Shown: one piece after another, positions 42,870 to 54,299 of the stretch
How the letters are laid out: every line of letters begins with the position of its first letter
Position numbering within the stretch: the first letter of the stretch is position 1
Assembly: GCF_918797505.1 (NCBI RefSeq)
Contig: NC_092795.1
Coordinates: 5,489,434-5,553,433 of the forward strand
Length of the DNA stretch: 64,000 bases
DNA from: Bemisia tabaci
Taxonomy: Eukaryota; Arthropoda; Insecta; Hemiptera; Aleyrodidae
Direction: 5' to 3'
Made by a program: the position numbers and the translations under genes
The notes under the pieces: model-generated
What the model was told of the DNA's origin: nothing
Database searches by the model: none
The model's input: the letters and a program-made list of their open reading frames with translations, nothing else

Positions 42870-44040
42870 CTTGGAAAGTCGTATTTTCTTGGTGTCGAAC
42901 CTACCCAGTTGTACACAATTTCCGAACAGTGCAGACCGCGAGGTTGCAATCCTCGGATCACAGGATTGTAGAGATTTTGCAATCATGTATGTTTTCACGG
43001 TGAAAATATAATTTCCTCCGGCCGCCTCGAGGAGCCAGTCCGCTTCTGATCTTAATTGCAGGGATTCAGAAATTCGGACGATGTTTAATTTTTTCTTGTT
43101 GATGAAAATAATAAAGAAAATAGAATGAACAAAAATATCGGGTCGAAATTTTCCTTGATTTTGTTTAAAATCAGTTAGGCGCTTCTGATTCTTTGCCCAG
43201 TTTTTACGATTGATTAAAGGGAAAATTTGTATCGTTACTGCAACGATTCAGGAACTCGAACTGCGTAAAATTAATTTGGGGTTAGTAAAAAGAAGAAAGG
43301 CCGAACAAAAATATCACGTTTAAATTTTTGATGATTTTATTTGAGATCATTCCGAAAAATCTCCGGAAACTCTTCAGAAAAACTGTACGTATATTCTTAA
43401 AAAACCCTGAAATAAAATAAAGCGTTAGAAGTGGCGTGTAACGATGCAATCAAAGATGAATACGTTTTATTCCGTGCACTCGTCTGTACTTGAATTCATG
43501 CATCTCTCTGATAACTTGAACATGCGGTTGCTCTACGACTTTTCGTGTAGTTTCCTTTCAGTGCTTGGAGGCCGCGTAGAGAGGAAATTGGGATTATGTT
43601 CCCAGTGAATTGCTGGCCGTAAATTACAGAAAAAACAAAAAAAAAAAAAAAAAAAAAAAATTGGAAGGTTGAGGAAACGATCACTGTTAACATAATTTTT
43701 TATTTCGACGACAAAGGAGCGCTTCTACAGAGACAGCACTCGAGATAAGTTCAATTACTATAATCTAAAATAATTTCAGCTGATGAAATGGGACAAAGTA
43801 TATATTAGTCAGTAAACGATTCTCCCGTGAACTAGAAAAGCGATACATATTGATTAATTTTCATTGATTAAACGAAAAAAGGTTCATTGATAATTTCAAT
43901 AAACTTTAATGAAAAATCAATCAATAAAATAGAAAAAGCGGGATTAGAGAATCTTTTTAAATTAAAAACAAAAAATATTACATATGATTTACGAAAAAAG
44001 AATTTCATCTATTTTATCTGAGAATCTCTCTTGGTTCTCA
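42870..44040. other. No supported gene; poly(A) tract at 43639-43660
   Basis: Short frames only. One A run of about 20 nt near 43640 could be a retroposon tail, but no body was recognised. Confidence 0.45.
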
Positions 44041-44048
44041 CAAAGGAC

Positions 44049-44308
44049 CAATTGTACCGAGTTTAGCGGAAAGGAACCAAAGCGACATCATCTATTGCCA
44101 AAAACTAGGCAATTTAATTTTTACATGAGAACGGTTGTGCGAATTTTTGTGCATTTTTCAGTGAATTTTCTGCATGGTGCGAATATGATACCATAAAATT
44201 CTCAAATGAAACCACATACAAACTTTCTCTTGTAAAAAATGACATTGCCCAGTTAAATTTGGCAATAGCTGATCATGCTCAGTTCCTCTGTGCTAAGCGC
44301 GTTACAAA
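44049..44308. mobile_element. Family H element
   Basis: GAGTTTAGCGGAAAGGAACC then AAAGCGACATC, and ATTGCCAAAAACTAGGCAA, are mirrored by ATTTGGCAATAGCTGATCA, CAGTTCCTCTGTGCTAAG. About 260 bp. Confidence 0.65.
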
Positions 44309-45004
44309 TCACCTTTCGCTAAAGAATATAAAATAAAATAAAAGCTGAGCCGAAACATGTTTTTCATGTTGTCATCAGAGAAAAACTCCTCAAAGTAAAA
44401 TCAAAGTTTTTTAACCGTATTGTTCATTGCATTGTGCAAGAAGGCCTCTTCTTTTCCTGGGCTGTCACATGCATGAGAGGCAACTTTTCCAAATCCGACG
44501 TTCTAACGTGCGCGTGAAAATCACCCAACAAGAACGCAGTTCACGCTGCATTGAATCGGACGGTCGGGCCAATGATTTGTTACGCGAAACTTGTTCCCGA
44601 CTCGACTCAACTTAGAGCGGGATCGATCCTCCACGCATCACCGTGTCTCCCCGCTGATGACGACGATTTTCCGACAGAAATTAATTTTCGACATCACAGG
44701 GTGCGCTCGAGAGAAGCTCGGCTCCAGCACCCTCCCGTCAAAGCGGTGCAATTTCCGAGTGTCGTGGAAAACACTAAAAAAATTGTAAAAATGTCTCCCT
44801 CTCCTTCATCTACAAGCTACTAGAGCATAGCCTAAAATATAATAAGAATCTTAAAAACTTACACATTTTTTTCAAAACAAAATAAAAGATTAAATTTAGT
44901 GCTAAATCGGGTAAGCCAAAATACAATGGTACAAAAATACTATAGCCTAGTTTTTAAGGCCATCTAGTATTGAGCACAGTGAATTAAATATATCATAAAA
45001 TAAA

Positions 45005-45240
45005 ACAAGAAGGAGAAATGGTGCTGGGTCCACACCATTTTGCGGGGAAAACAAAGCCATCAAGAAGTTCCAAAAATTATAACTGGAGTTAAAAATACAT
45101 TTTTTCATCCTCCCTCAGTTTTGTACTGGTACTCATTACTGTTGCAAAAATGTATTTTTGACTGTAATTATAACTTTGGAAATTTTTGGCTTGTTTTTCT
45201 CCTAGAAATGGTGTGTACCCAGCACCATTTCTCCAACTTG
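45005..45240. mobile_element. 236-bp foldback (ATGGTGCTGGG arms)
   Basis: ACAAGAAGGAGAAATGGTGC then TGGGTCCACACC mirrors GGTGTGTACCCAGCACCAT then TTCTCCAACTTG. AAAAATACATTTTT and its partner AAAAATGTATTTTT lie inside. Confidence 0.82.
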
Positions 45241-46440
45241 TTTCTTACAGCTCGGGCCTCTTCTTAGTGTTATTTTTTTCTCATTTGTAAAATAAATGCA
45301 CTATCTTTAAATTTGAGGTTTTTGTTGAAGGGTGTAGATTTTGCATCATTTCCACGGGGTTTATCACAACTCTTCGTAATCAAATGTATGTAATTCAAAG
45401 CTATCTTGGTAAGTTTTTTAGCAGGGTCAATCTGTTTTTCTCACTGTTCAAATCCGTTCATGACTTGCGCCATTGCCAATCGGCTTTCATTTGCAAAGGG
45501 GTTTCAGGGAGTTCAGGGACACTTAAACACGAAGAGTTTTAGCTTTAGATAGCACTAAGAGGAAGAAACTCAGCCATTTTTCGTATTTAAGCAAAGCGGG
45601 GACCTGGGAGAAATCACTTTAAGACTTACATAACATTCACCCCATCCACCCCTCGCAATAATGTCGTTCAAAGCTTTTCCCTGTCCTGCATAATGCGTTA
45701 TGTAATCCCCATAGAGCGTCGGTAATCTTCCTCTCGATTGAAAATATCATGCTCGAAAGTGAAATTAGGTCTGTCTTCCTGTTCGTATACAAACTTTGTA
45801 AAAATTATAGATTACGATGGTTAAACTGATTAGCTGAACGTGCCAATGATAAATCAAACTGTGTGAAAATTAACTGTTTCAAAAGGAGCCATGTTTCTTC
45901 GGATTGCGTGTTACATAATTTCTTTTGATTTTATTCATTTCCAAGTAAATATTTTTATTAACTGATACATCATTTCCCTCAAATATCACTCACTGTAACG
46001 TTTTCAAGACGTTTTTGGAAAAAAGAGGGGATACCGCAGGCAATGCTCAAATTATTTTCCAATGGTGAGACAAAGCCAGCGTCAAAGGGCGTTACAATAG
46101 GAGGAGTAGAAGAGTGTTGAAAACCAGCCAGAGCGTGAGTTATTTGACGAGAGCCACAGGCCACAGTACTGGGGCTGTGGTAACGTGACTTACGATGGAA
46201 GATTTTCTGGGAATATTCGCAAATAGATCAAAAGACCGACCTTTAATGGCAACACAGACTCACGGCCCAGATGGGCTTACCGGAGAAATTGCTGCTTGTG
46301 AAAATTTCACAGACCACTGGTCAGTTACTCGTTGACCATGCAGAACCGAGCCCCTGCAGGAAACAGTACCCTTTGTTGCCAGTCATGTCTCCAAATGTGC
46401 GTAGTTATTATTTCTAGGGTTTCCTCATTATTAATGGCGC
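45241..46440. other. No gene or recognised element
   Basis: Nothing with family motifs, RNA boxes or inverted ends. Confidence 0.45.
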
Positions 46441-46444
46441 TAAT

Positions 46445-46761
46445 AGAGAATTTGCAGGTGTCTGAAATTTGATGAATTTCGTGTTTAAGTGGAAGCTACT
46501 GAGTTAACTGAACACGAGGATACCCTCGGTTGATGAAGTGAACAATTGCTGGAAGAGATATGACAAAATAATCTAATCTGCTAAAATACGTGTTTTTAAA
46601 TGGGAAATGCTGCCAGATGACGTCACTAGGCGGTGTATTTTCACACTTTTAAATTTATTTTTATACTATATCCCATCTCAGAAAAAAACTGCAAAAAATA
46701 CTGTGAAATCAGCTTTTTAAGCACTTTTAGATGAAGCAATAAAACATTTGCAAAATTCTCC
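46445..46761. mobile_element. Family F element (inverse orientation)
   Basis: Starts AGAGAATTTGCAGGTGTCTG and ends TTTGCAAAATTCTCC. Contains the reverse complement of the family's GATGACGTCA block. Confidence 0.8.
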
Positions 46762-47121
46762 ATCGAGTAAATCATAAGCTCTCTACTCCCTAAATTTTTA
46801 CACATTTCGTTGTAGCGTTTTACTGGGCCGAGTTCCATGACCTTTGCTCATGTCAGCCCGACACGACGATCTTTGAAGGTGACTGATGTGTTTGGGACAC
46901 ATTATAGATCAGATTTTGAAATTTTTTGAATTTCGTGCAAAACTGGCTGAGAAATTAAAGGATCAGTGCTACTTGAGAGCTCTTCTTTGATCGTGTGTTA
47001 CGGTTTTAGGGTCCGTCTCTGAATTATGTAACGCACTTTTCCGGCATTTTTGACCCCCCCCCCCTTGCAACGTCTTTGTGACGTAGGCCCAGGTCCTTAT
47101 CACTTGACACGTAAAAGCAAA

Positions 47122-47264
47122 CTTGGATTAAATTTTGCAATAAGGAACCACTATATCTGACTCTTCTGTAAAAGCACCTTTCTGCGTAGGGAAACCAATG
47201 GCATATATGGTGTTTCTAAAATGAGCCAGAAATAGTGGTTCCTTATTGCTAAATGTGGTCCAAT
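47122..47264. mobile_element. Family B MITE (subtype with AGCACCTTTCTGCG)
   Basis: TTGGATTAAATTTTGCAATA then AGGAACCACTA mirrors TAGTGGTTCCTTATTGC then TAAATGTGGTCCAA. Same subtype as the copy at 17889. Confidence 0.8.
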
Positions 47265-47341
47265 TACGTAACGCTCTCATTGGCCCCCCTCAGAGCGTTA
47301 CGTAAGTTAGGGACGGCCCCTTAGAACCGAGAACTTTTGAG

Positions 47342-47570
47342 CACTGGAAAAAAAAAATACATTGGATCTAGAGTCCAGACTCTTGAAAACATTGAAAAGA
47401 AAAAATACTCTTGTTTCAATCGGATTTTCGCTTGAATCAAAGCGAAATCCGCTTAAATTAAGAGGTTTGGTTCTTGATTTAAGCTAAATTCTGATTGAAT
47501 CAAGAGTACTTTTTCTTGTCGATGTTTTTAAGAGTCTGGACTCTAGATCCAATGTGTTTTTTTTCCAGTG
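47342..47570. mobile_element. Family C palindromic MITE
   Basis: CACTGGAAAAAAAAAATACA then TTGGATCTAGAGTCC mirrors GGACTCTAGATCCAATG then TGTTTTTTTTCCAGTG. The flanking dinucleotide is AG on both sides rather than TA. Confidence 0.85.
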
Positions 47571-47763
47571 AGTATTTTATCTTTCGCTGTTTTGTAACCG
47601 TCCACTATTTTGTCTATTTATTTTGAAAATAGTCCTAAGAATTTCGAAGGAGGAAACTGAAAGTTACCTAAAAAGAGCAAAGAATAGGTGCAGTAAAGAG
47701 TTGAAATGAACGAGTATCAAATTGGAGCCGTCATTCAAGTTTCCTCTTATTCATACATCAAAT

Positions 47764-48175
47764 TAAGTTCAAAGTGCCGGCACGCACGCAGGGACTTGCT
47801 TTGACTTGGCCCTGTATTTACTTAAGTTCAAAGTGCCGGCACGCACGCAGGGACTTGCTTTGACTTGGCCCTGTATTTACTTAAGTTCAAAGTGCCGGCA
47901 CGCACGCAGGGACTTGCTTTGACTTGGCCCTGTATTTACTTAAGTTCAAAGTGCCGGCACGCACGCAGGGACTTGCTTTGACTTGGCCCTGTATTTACTT
48001 AAGTTCAAAGTGCCGGCACGCACGCAGGGACTTGCTTTGACTTGGCCCTGTATTTACTTAAGTTCAAAGTGCCGGCACGCAGGCAGGGACTTGCTTTGAC
48101 TTGGCCCTGTATTTACTTAAGTTCAAAGTGCCGGCACGCACGCAGGGACTTGCTTTGACTTGGCCCTGTATTTAC
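47764..48175 (+). repeat. 59-bp tandem array, 7 near-identical units
   Basis: Units beginning TAAGTTCAAAGTGCCGGCAC start at 47764, 47823, 47882, 47941, 48000, 48059 and 48118. By eye all are identical except one C-to-G change in the sixth (GCAGGCAGGG for GCACGCAGGG), and the last ends at GTATTTAC. Each unit contains CAAAGTGCCGGCACG and GGGACTTGCTTTGACTTGG. Confidence 0.95.
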
Positions 48176-48821
48176 AAGCGTCAGGATAAGACGCGTCCCC
48201 GTCTTCGTGCCACTCCGTTATTATTTCAAAGTAGGGTGCACGGGCTCTGCGGGGTAAAGCCGAGCATAATGATTACCAGAAACTTGAGGATAATTTCGCT
48301 CTTTAGAAGTCGAGTAAAAGCTAGTGCGCTGATAAAATGAAATTTTTCACTTCTACGCTTCACTTCATGAGGAGCTTTCTCAATCTCATCGAACTTGTTT
48401 AAGTTTTTGAAGTTGGGTACCTCATTTCCTGATCATAAAATTACTTACCAGATGTACATTACATACCAGTGGTATATCCGCGGTATCCGCGACAAGAATT
48501 TCAACTTCGCATCGACAAATGGAGCAAAAATCATTCTTATGAAGCTACGTATTTGTATCCTATAACATTGAAAACATTAATTTTAAAAACTTTTAATTTC
48601 TTCTAGAGTTGATGTCTGAACTTTTCACCAAGTTAAAACCAGTGCCGTACTCCAATCCAACCTTTTGATCTTATCACCATCGAAGTTAATGAGCATGATA
48701 TCCTTTAATTTCTTTAGCCCTAAAATTGGATTTTAAACCCTCTATGACTTCCTATTCCTATGCATTATGTAGGTATCTAAATTTCCTTAAAATCCGAAAT
48801 TTTTATCAATATCGATTAATA

Positions 48822-48950
48822 ACTGGACGTATTTCTGCCAAACGGAGCCATGTGCATTATGACGTGAGCTCTGTTATGCATATATTCTTATGGGTCTCAG
48901 GGCTCATGTCTTAATGAACATAGTTCCGTTTGGTAGAAATCCGTCCAATT
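48822..48950. mobile_element. Family D element (short form)
   Basis: CTGGACGTATTTCTGCCAAA then CGGAGCCATGTGCATTATGA mirrors CTTAATGAACATAGTTCCG then TTTGGTAGAAATCCGTCC. The inner arms GAGCTCTGTTATGCATAT and GGGCTCATG are also mirrored. Confidence 0.82.
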
Positions 48951-49784
48951 ATCAAATAGCTATCTACCAAATATTCTAGAAAAATGCCGCGGCTGTAATC
49001 GCTGAGCAGAGAGGACGATAAAATCATAGATTGCCTTCATCTGATGAAATATGCAACAAGCGCTCCTACGTACTGAATTAGTTGTATTATTAGAACGATG
49101 ACAGCTGAGATCTTCGTGATAAAATATTGCCCGTTGTATCAGCGATACAGTCATTCCAAACAAGGTTGACAGTCACTCGAATGATATATCGAATACAAAC
49201 TGACTTCTCCATCGACTAAACCTTAAGCCGCAAATCATTCAAATTTTTTCTTATGTCTACTCAAATCCCTCATAGGTGTTACTTAGTTTTTTTCGGTTGC
49301 TGAGATTCGTTTGGAATGGATTTTGGCACCAGGTCCTAACATCATTGCATTGATGTATTTCGTGTTTACTCAATGAACCGACCAAAAAGTAGTTCAATAA
49401 ATGAAATTTTCTGGGTAATTTCCCTACTTTTATTTGTATTTTTTGGTGCACAGGTAAAATCGTTTTTTTTTTTTTTTTTTAAATTAATAAGCACTATTTT
49501 TATTAACACTCTTGGATATGTCTTAAAAATAGCTGATAGATACCGACTTTTATGTAGGTAGTAGCGGCAAATTCAATAAATAAATTATGTTTTAAAAAAT
49601 GGTCAGTTGTTATGAACAGATTTGCGGTTTGACGCACGCGTCGTTTAGACAGATTTTCAGTTAACACTCTGTCTAATTGGCTTTTCCTGCATGATCAAAA
49701 CGAGATTTTTTTTTACAAAATAAGGTGTATGGTCAGTTTCGGAGGCCCTTTCCTCTAACTGATAATAGTTTGGAGATCAGATCA

Positions 49785-50155
49785 GGATGAATTTGTAATG
49801 AGGGACCGCTATTTCTGACCTATCCATAAAAATTCAGACATAGGGACGCAATAATGGCACATATCGACGCGGTGAAACTCCCAAACCACGAGTCTTGTTT
49901 GCAGTGTCGAACATCTCCGTTCCTATTTTATTTTTTTTGGTCGAAGAAAATGCCTTCAATATCTTTAAATTTTCTAGATTTCGCTCCTTAAAGAGAAAGA
50001 AAATCGCAGAAGTTTTTAAAACTTGACGTTGAGTAGATGAAAGGAAGTCTGCAAACGTCACAAACCGAGATACGCGGTTTGAGAGTGAGAATGTCACCAT
50101 CAATATGATATTTCTAAAATGAGCCAAAAATAGTAGTTCCTTATTAAGAAACGTT
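49785..50155. mobile_element. Family B MITE interrupted by ~240 bp
   Basis: GAATTTGTAATGAGGGACCG through CAATAATGGCACATAT is a left half. ATTTCTAAAATGAGCCAAAA then TAGTAGTTCCTTATTAAG is a right half. The foreign stretch, about 49864-50102, has ATAT near each edge and was not matched to another family. Confidence 0.6.
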
Positions 50156-50311
50156 GTCTCATTGAACGTATTTATACAAAAATGTATTATTTAACAAGAA
50201 ACATTGAACAGCAGTGCATATTGGTGCATTTTTCAAACATGGTGCTTTTGAGAATAACACGTCTTGCATTGCGTCCCGCTAGGATCCAAAATTGAGACTC
50301 CTGAAATTGCC

Positions 50312-51254
50312 CTGGTAAAAATTGGTAGTAGAATTATGTGTGTTCCAAAATACCATAGACCTACAGCCGGCTGTAAGATTCCCAATAGCTTCTACAGCCG
50401 GCAACACAATTTCTTATAGCCTTCTATAGCCGATGGCGATTAAGCAACAGCCTGGTGATAAAGTGTATGCTAAACGTTACTAATTACGGATGCTAGGACT
50501 TAGTGAGTTTTTGGACTACCGCTCTCTTTTTGGGCCGTAGTATCTTGATTTATTTTGCGAGGAGAGCTCCGTACTTTTGAAGGACGCCTGCCATTCCTTA
50601 TATGTTGGAGCGCCTATAATTTCGTATGATACTGTGCAATGCCTCTGGTGTGAAATAGTTGCTTCAAGCGCCGAGGTACGCTGCGGCGCGGCGGGCGGGC
50701 AGCGCGCATTGGCGCCTACAAACCTAACGGGATACTTCACGCATTGCACAATGCGTGAAGTATCCCTGTTAGGTTTGTAGGCGCCAGTGCGCCGCCGCTC
50801 CGCTTTGTGTTAGGCTCTAATATTTAATCTCGTGGAGTCAGCGTTTTTCAACTCATGACTTTGAAATGTTTGCACACTCTGTATGGATTATTATTTTCTC
50901 ATTGTAATTGATGAAAGAAAATATGTAGTAAAGGAAAATATAATGTGCGTTTTGAAAATATTAAGGTGATTCCGTACAAACTTAAGGATTTACAAGGCAC
51001 ACGAATTTCTACACAATTTCTCATGGCCTTTTATAGCTGATGGCGAAAAAGCAACAGCCAGGCGATAAAGTGTAAAGCCCGGTGATAGGAACTATAGCCC
51101 GGCTGTATAATTTTGTATCGCTTCGTGTAGCCTGGCCGTATGATTTTTTCCACTTTCTACAGCCAGTTATATGATTTTCTATCGCCTTCTTCAGTCGGCT
51201 ATAAGAACTCCTATGGTATTTAGAAACGCAGCTCCTATCGCCAATTTTTACGAG
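50312..51254. mobile_element. Full-length family G element, copy 4 (~0.94 kb)
   Basis: The outermost ends match: GGTAAAAATTGGTAGTAG at the left and CTATCGCCAATTTTTACG at the right. Then TTCCAAAATACCATAGACCT is mirrored by CCTATGGTATTTAGAA. The centre at 50702-50793 is the palindrome with CCTACAAACCTAACGGGATA. This is the best-preserved copy in the window. Confidence 0.88.
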
Positions 51255-51579
51255 GGTGTATCAATCCTCGCTTACTTTTTCTTAAAGATTCGGCATTTTA
51301 GCAAAAATTTTCACCAAAACGATTTTAAAATTTTGAAAAAACATTGACACTTTACACACCAGTGTTTACGTGGCGTCTTCACGCAATGCCAATTTCCTTC
51401 CCGTATCAGTCCTGTCCCAGGCTCGTCAAGTGGGAGTTGCTGCCTAGTTTTTAATACTCAATCAAATTTATGGATGACTCTTTCGATATTTCAACGAAGA
51501 ACTGAAATCTGAACAGGGATCCATAAATACCCCAAAAGCAATAAACTTGAACTCGATGTTACCACATATAATGTGTATT

Positions 51580-51843
51580 ATACTGCCGCATGCTAAGGCA
51601 AAACACCGTATGAGCATCCGAGTGTTGCCAAATCTCCTCCGATAAAACCCAAATAATTCGAAAAACTTGTGAATTTTTATCTTGAATTGTTCAAATTATT
51701 TCATCAGAATTTCAATCGACGATCGTAATTATTTCCTTATCGAAAATAACAACGGAAAATTTTCATGACTTAAATCAAGAATACATATTTTATTTTCCAA
51801 CATTCAAACGTGCATACGGTGTTTCTCCTTAGCACGTCAGTAT
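51580..51843. mobile_element. Family E element with TA flanks
   Basis: TACTGCCGCATGCTAAGGCA then AAACACCGTATGAGC mirrors TGCATACGGTGTTTCTCCTT then AGCACGTCAGTA. TA lies at both borders, consistent with a TA target duplication. This is the most complete family E copy here. Confidence 0.8.
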
Positions 51844-52206
51844 ACGCTGGAAGCGTTCGCTAACAGTGCATTCGAAGAATATCTGAACGATGCCCTACTT
51901 TCGAGCCATCATCTTTCCAGTTCTCTTCAATCTGAAGCTAATTTAGTGAAATGCTGTCGAATTTCGATAAAACTTAATGACGCAGATCCTTCCATGTGAG
52001 ACACTAAGTGGATCGCTTTAATTTCCTCAGAAATTCCAGTCACCCGGCATGGAACGTCGCCTTCGGTGGTGCAAATGACCTGGCAGGCCTAAAGCTAGAA
52101 TAATTTGAGTATGCGGTGTTGCATCATTATCCGGAGGACTCAGTGAGTCTGTTGCTTGCAAGAGATACAGCCAACTAAGGAGACATTTTAAGGGAATAGT
52201 GATCTA

Positions 52207-52436
52207 TGGGGGGGGGGGGGGAACACATTGGATCTAGAGTCCAGACTCTTAAACACATCGACAAGAAAAAATACTCTTGATTCAATCAGATTTAAGCTTA
52301 AATCAAGAACCAAGCCTCTTAATTTGAGCGGATTTCCTTTTGATTTAAGCTTAAATTTGATTGAATCAAGAGTCCATTTTCTTGTCAATGTTTTCAAGAG
52401 TCTGGACTCTAGCCAATGTGTCTCGTTTTTCCAGTG
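52207..52436. mobile_element. Family C palindromic MITE with G-run left end
   Basis: Palindromic arms as in the family (TTGGATCTAGAGTCCAGACT; right end TTTTTCCAGTG). The usual A-rich left tip is replaced by a G run of about 14. Confidence 0.82.
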
Positions 52437-52832
52437 TGGCGTAAAAATTATTTTGATTACATTGAAAAAGCGTCTTTATTATTGCCGTTGATGCCATATA
52501 GCGGGAAATGTGCAACTTGTTTGAAAGTGGAAGCTCTAGCTCGTCATTGATTGAAGCTCTCAGTTCGAAAATGACTCAGCTCGGAAAAATGAAATTTTTT
52601 AGAATGCGATAAATACTGCGTAACAGCTAGATGCACAGTGTGTTAAAAACCCGAGTTGGGTCGTCTTCGAACCGAGCGATTTAATTACCAACACGTCGAT
52701 TTAATTCTAAAGTAAATCTTACATACTTGGAAAAATCTGAGAAAATATAGTACGTTTATTTCGATGTTTCGACTGTTTGACGGGGTATAGTGAAGTCCAA
52801 TGTAAGGGGGGGAAAGTTAGGGAATATACCTT

Positions 52833-53064
52833 AAAATTGTGTTAGTACCACACTCTGTTAAATGATATGGACAATTACAATTAATTTTGGTAGTACCGCA
52901 ACATTTGGGTTAGTAACCTAATTAATTGGGTTTCTAATTGTGTTAGATAAAATTGTGTTAATGCCACACTCTGTTGGATGATACGGATATTTACAATTAA
53001 TTGTTATAGTACCGCAACATTTGGGTTAGTAACCTAATTTATCGGGGTTCTACCATAATTAATT
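52833..53064 (+). repeat. 116-bp tandem duplication
   Basis: AAAATTGTGTTAGTACCACA then CTCTGTTAAATGATA starts at 52833 and recurs at 52949 with about 10% differences. Each copy ends with GGGTTAGTAACCTAATT, and a partial third TAATTAATTGG follows. Confidence 0.8.
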
Positions 53065-53069
53065 GGAAA

Positions 53070-53815
53070 TGTCCACAGCATCCAACAATCACTCACTCAT
53101 TTTTCCTCGTGCGGCTTGCCGGTTTTTCGAATATCCCTCCTCTAGAATACGTCCATTCTTTATCCTTCGTTTTCTACAATTTTCTCCTCGAAAACTCGAA
53201 GATCCGGCCTACGTTTTTACGAGAATATCGAAGAGTAAAAATTTAACGACGGGTATCCTCCTTAGGCTCGAGCGATGGGAGTCGGGATCCATATTTTTGT
53301 AGAGCGGAATGCTGACCACATATGTGGTGGTGCTTGACTTACAATCGACCTTAATCACCAGTTAATAGGGACACAGTATGGGCGTTATGCTCGCTGTTGT
53401 CTGATGTGACTCGGAATTTCGGGCCCCTCGCGCGGGCCAGTGTTGGATCAATATCGGACCGCATCTGGCAAACTTGGTCAGGCTGTTATCTCGAATACGG
53501 GTGGTTTCGGAGCCGGAAAGAGGCAGTAGGGGGTGGGGAAGGGGGACTCAGACGGAATCGGCAGAAAGGGGTACGAAACTTACTTGAGATTGCAGGGTAG
53601 ACTGAGACCCAGTGCGCCTGACATGGAAATTATCCCCGAAAGCTGTCGTAACCGACTTACAAAGCTGAAAATCTAGAATCTGCATCATGTTATGTACGGG
53701 AATTCTTTCAGATTTAAGGATTGCTCAGTCAGTTAAGGGTAGGGAACTGCCACCAGAGCTGTGATGGGAGATTTGAATTTCATCAACTTTGCAGTCTTGA
53801 CCGAAAACAACAATG
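53070..53815. other. No supported gene; mixed GC-richer patch
   Basis: 53380-53600 is GC-richer than its surroundings, with open frames but no recognised motif. Confidence 0.4.
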
Positions 53816-53816
53816 A

Positions 53817-53817
<1 letters not shown>

Positions 53818-53858
<41 letters not shown>
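53818..53858 (+). repeat. Poly(A) tract (~40 nt)
   Basis: An uninterrupted A run. It could be a retroposon tail, but upstream sequence gave no recognisable body. About 100 bp downstream, ACAGGGTTGTCCAAAAGTCA begins an AT/GC-mixed stretch resembling a transposon end; no mirrored partner was found. Confidence 0.6.
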
Positions 53859-53860
<2 letters not shown>

Positions 53861-54299
53861 CGATTATGTGAGCCGAACGTTTGGTATTCCATATCATCCT
53901 AAATATTCGGTTTGTCAAACTGAACTTTCGGTTCGTGTAATCGAACGTTCGGCATTTACAGGGTTGTCCAAAAGTCACTGACCACCCCTGTAACTTTTTT
54001 CCAAATGGATATATAAGTTTGAAATTTTGGCAATGTTCCTCGGTCTGAAGTAGCAACTTTTTGGTCCCCCAAAATTTTGGGGGCGGCCCCTGTAAGGGGT
54101 ACGGGGGCTAACTTTTTTTCTTCAAATCAACCCCCCCCCCTTTGTGATACCTCATTCGAATGATAATAAAAAAAAGAAACATTTTGGCGCAAACCGCAGG
54201 TCAAAATGTTGATTTTTGACCAAATGGCGGCCGGTTCAAGTTCAAAATGGCGGAAATCCAACATCATACAAGGCTACATACATCTAACAAGGCTAAAAT

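Noticed and set aside
47764..48175. CRISPR-like spaced repeat
   Set aside because: Units are contiguous 59-bp tandem copies without variable spacers, in eukaryotic DNA.
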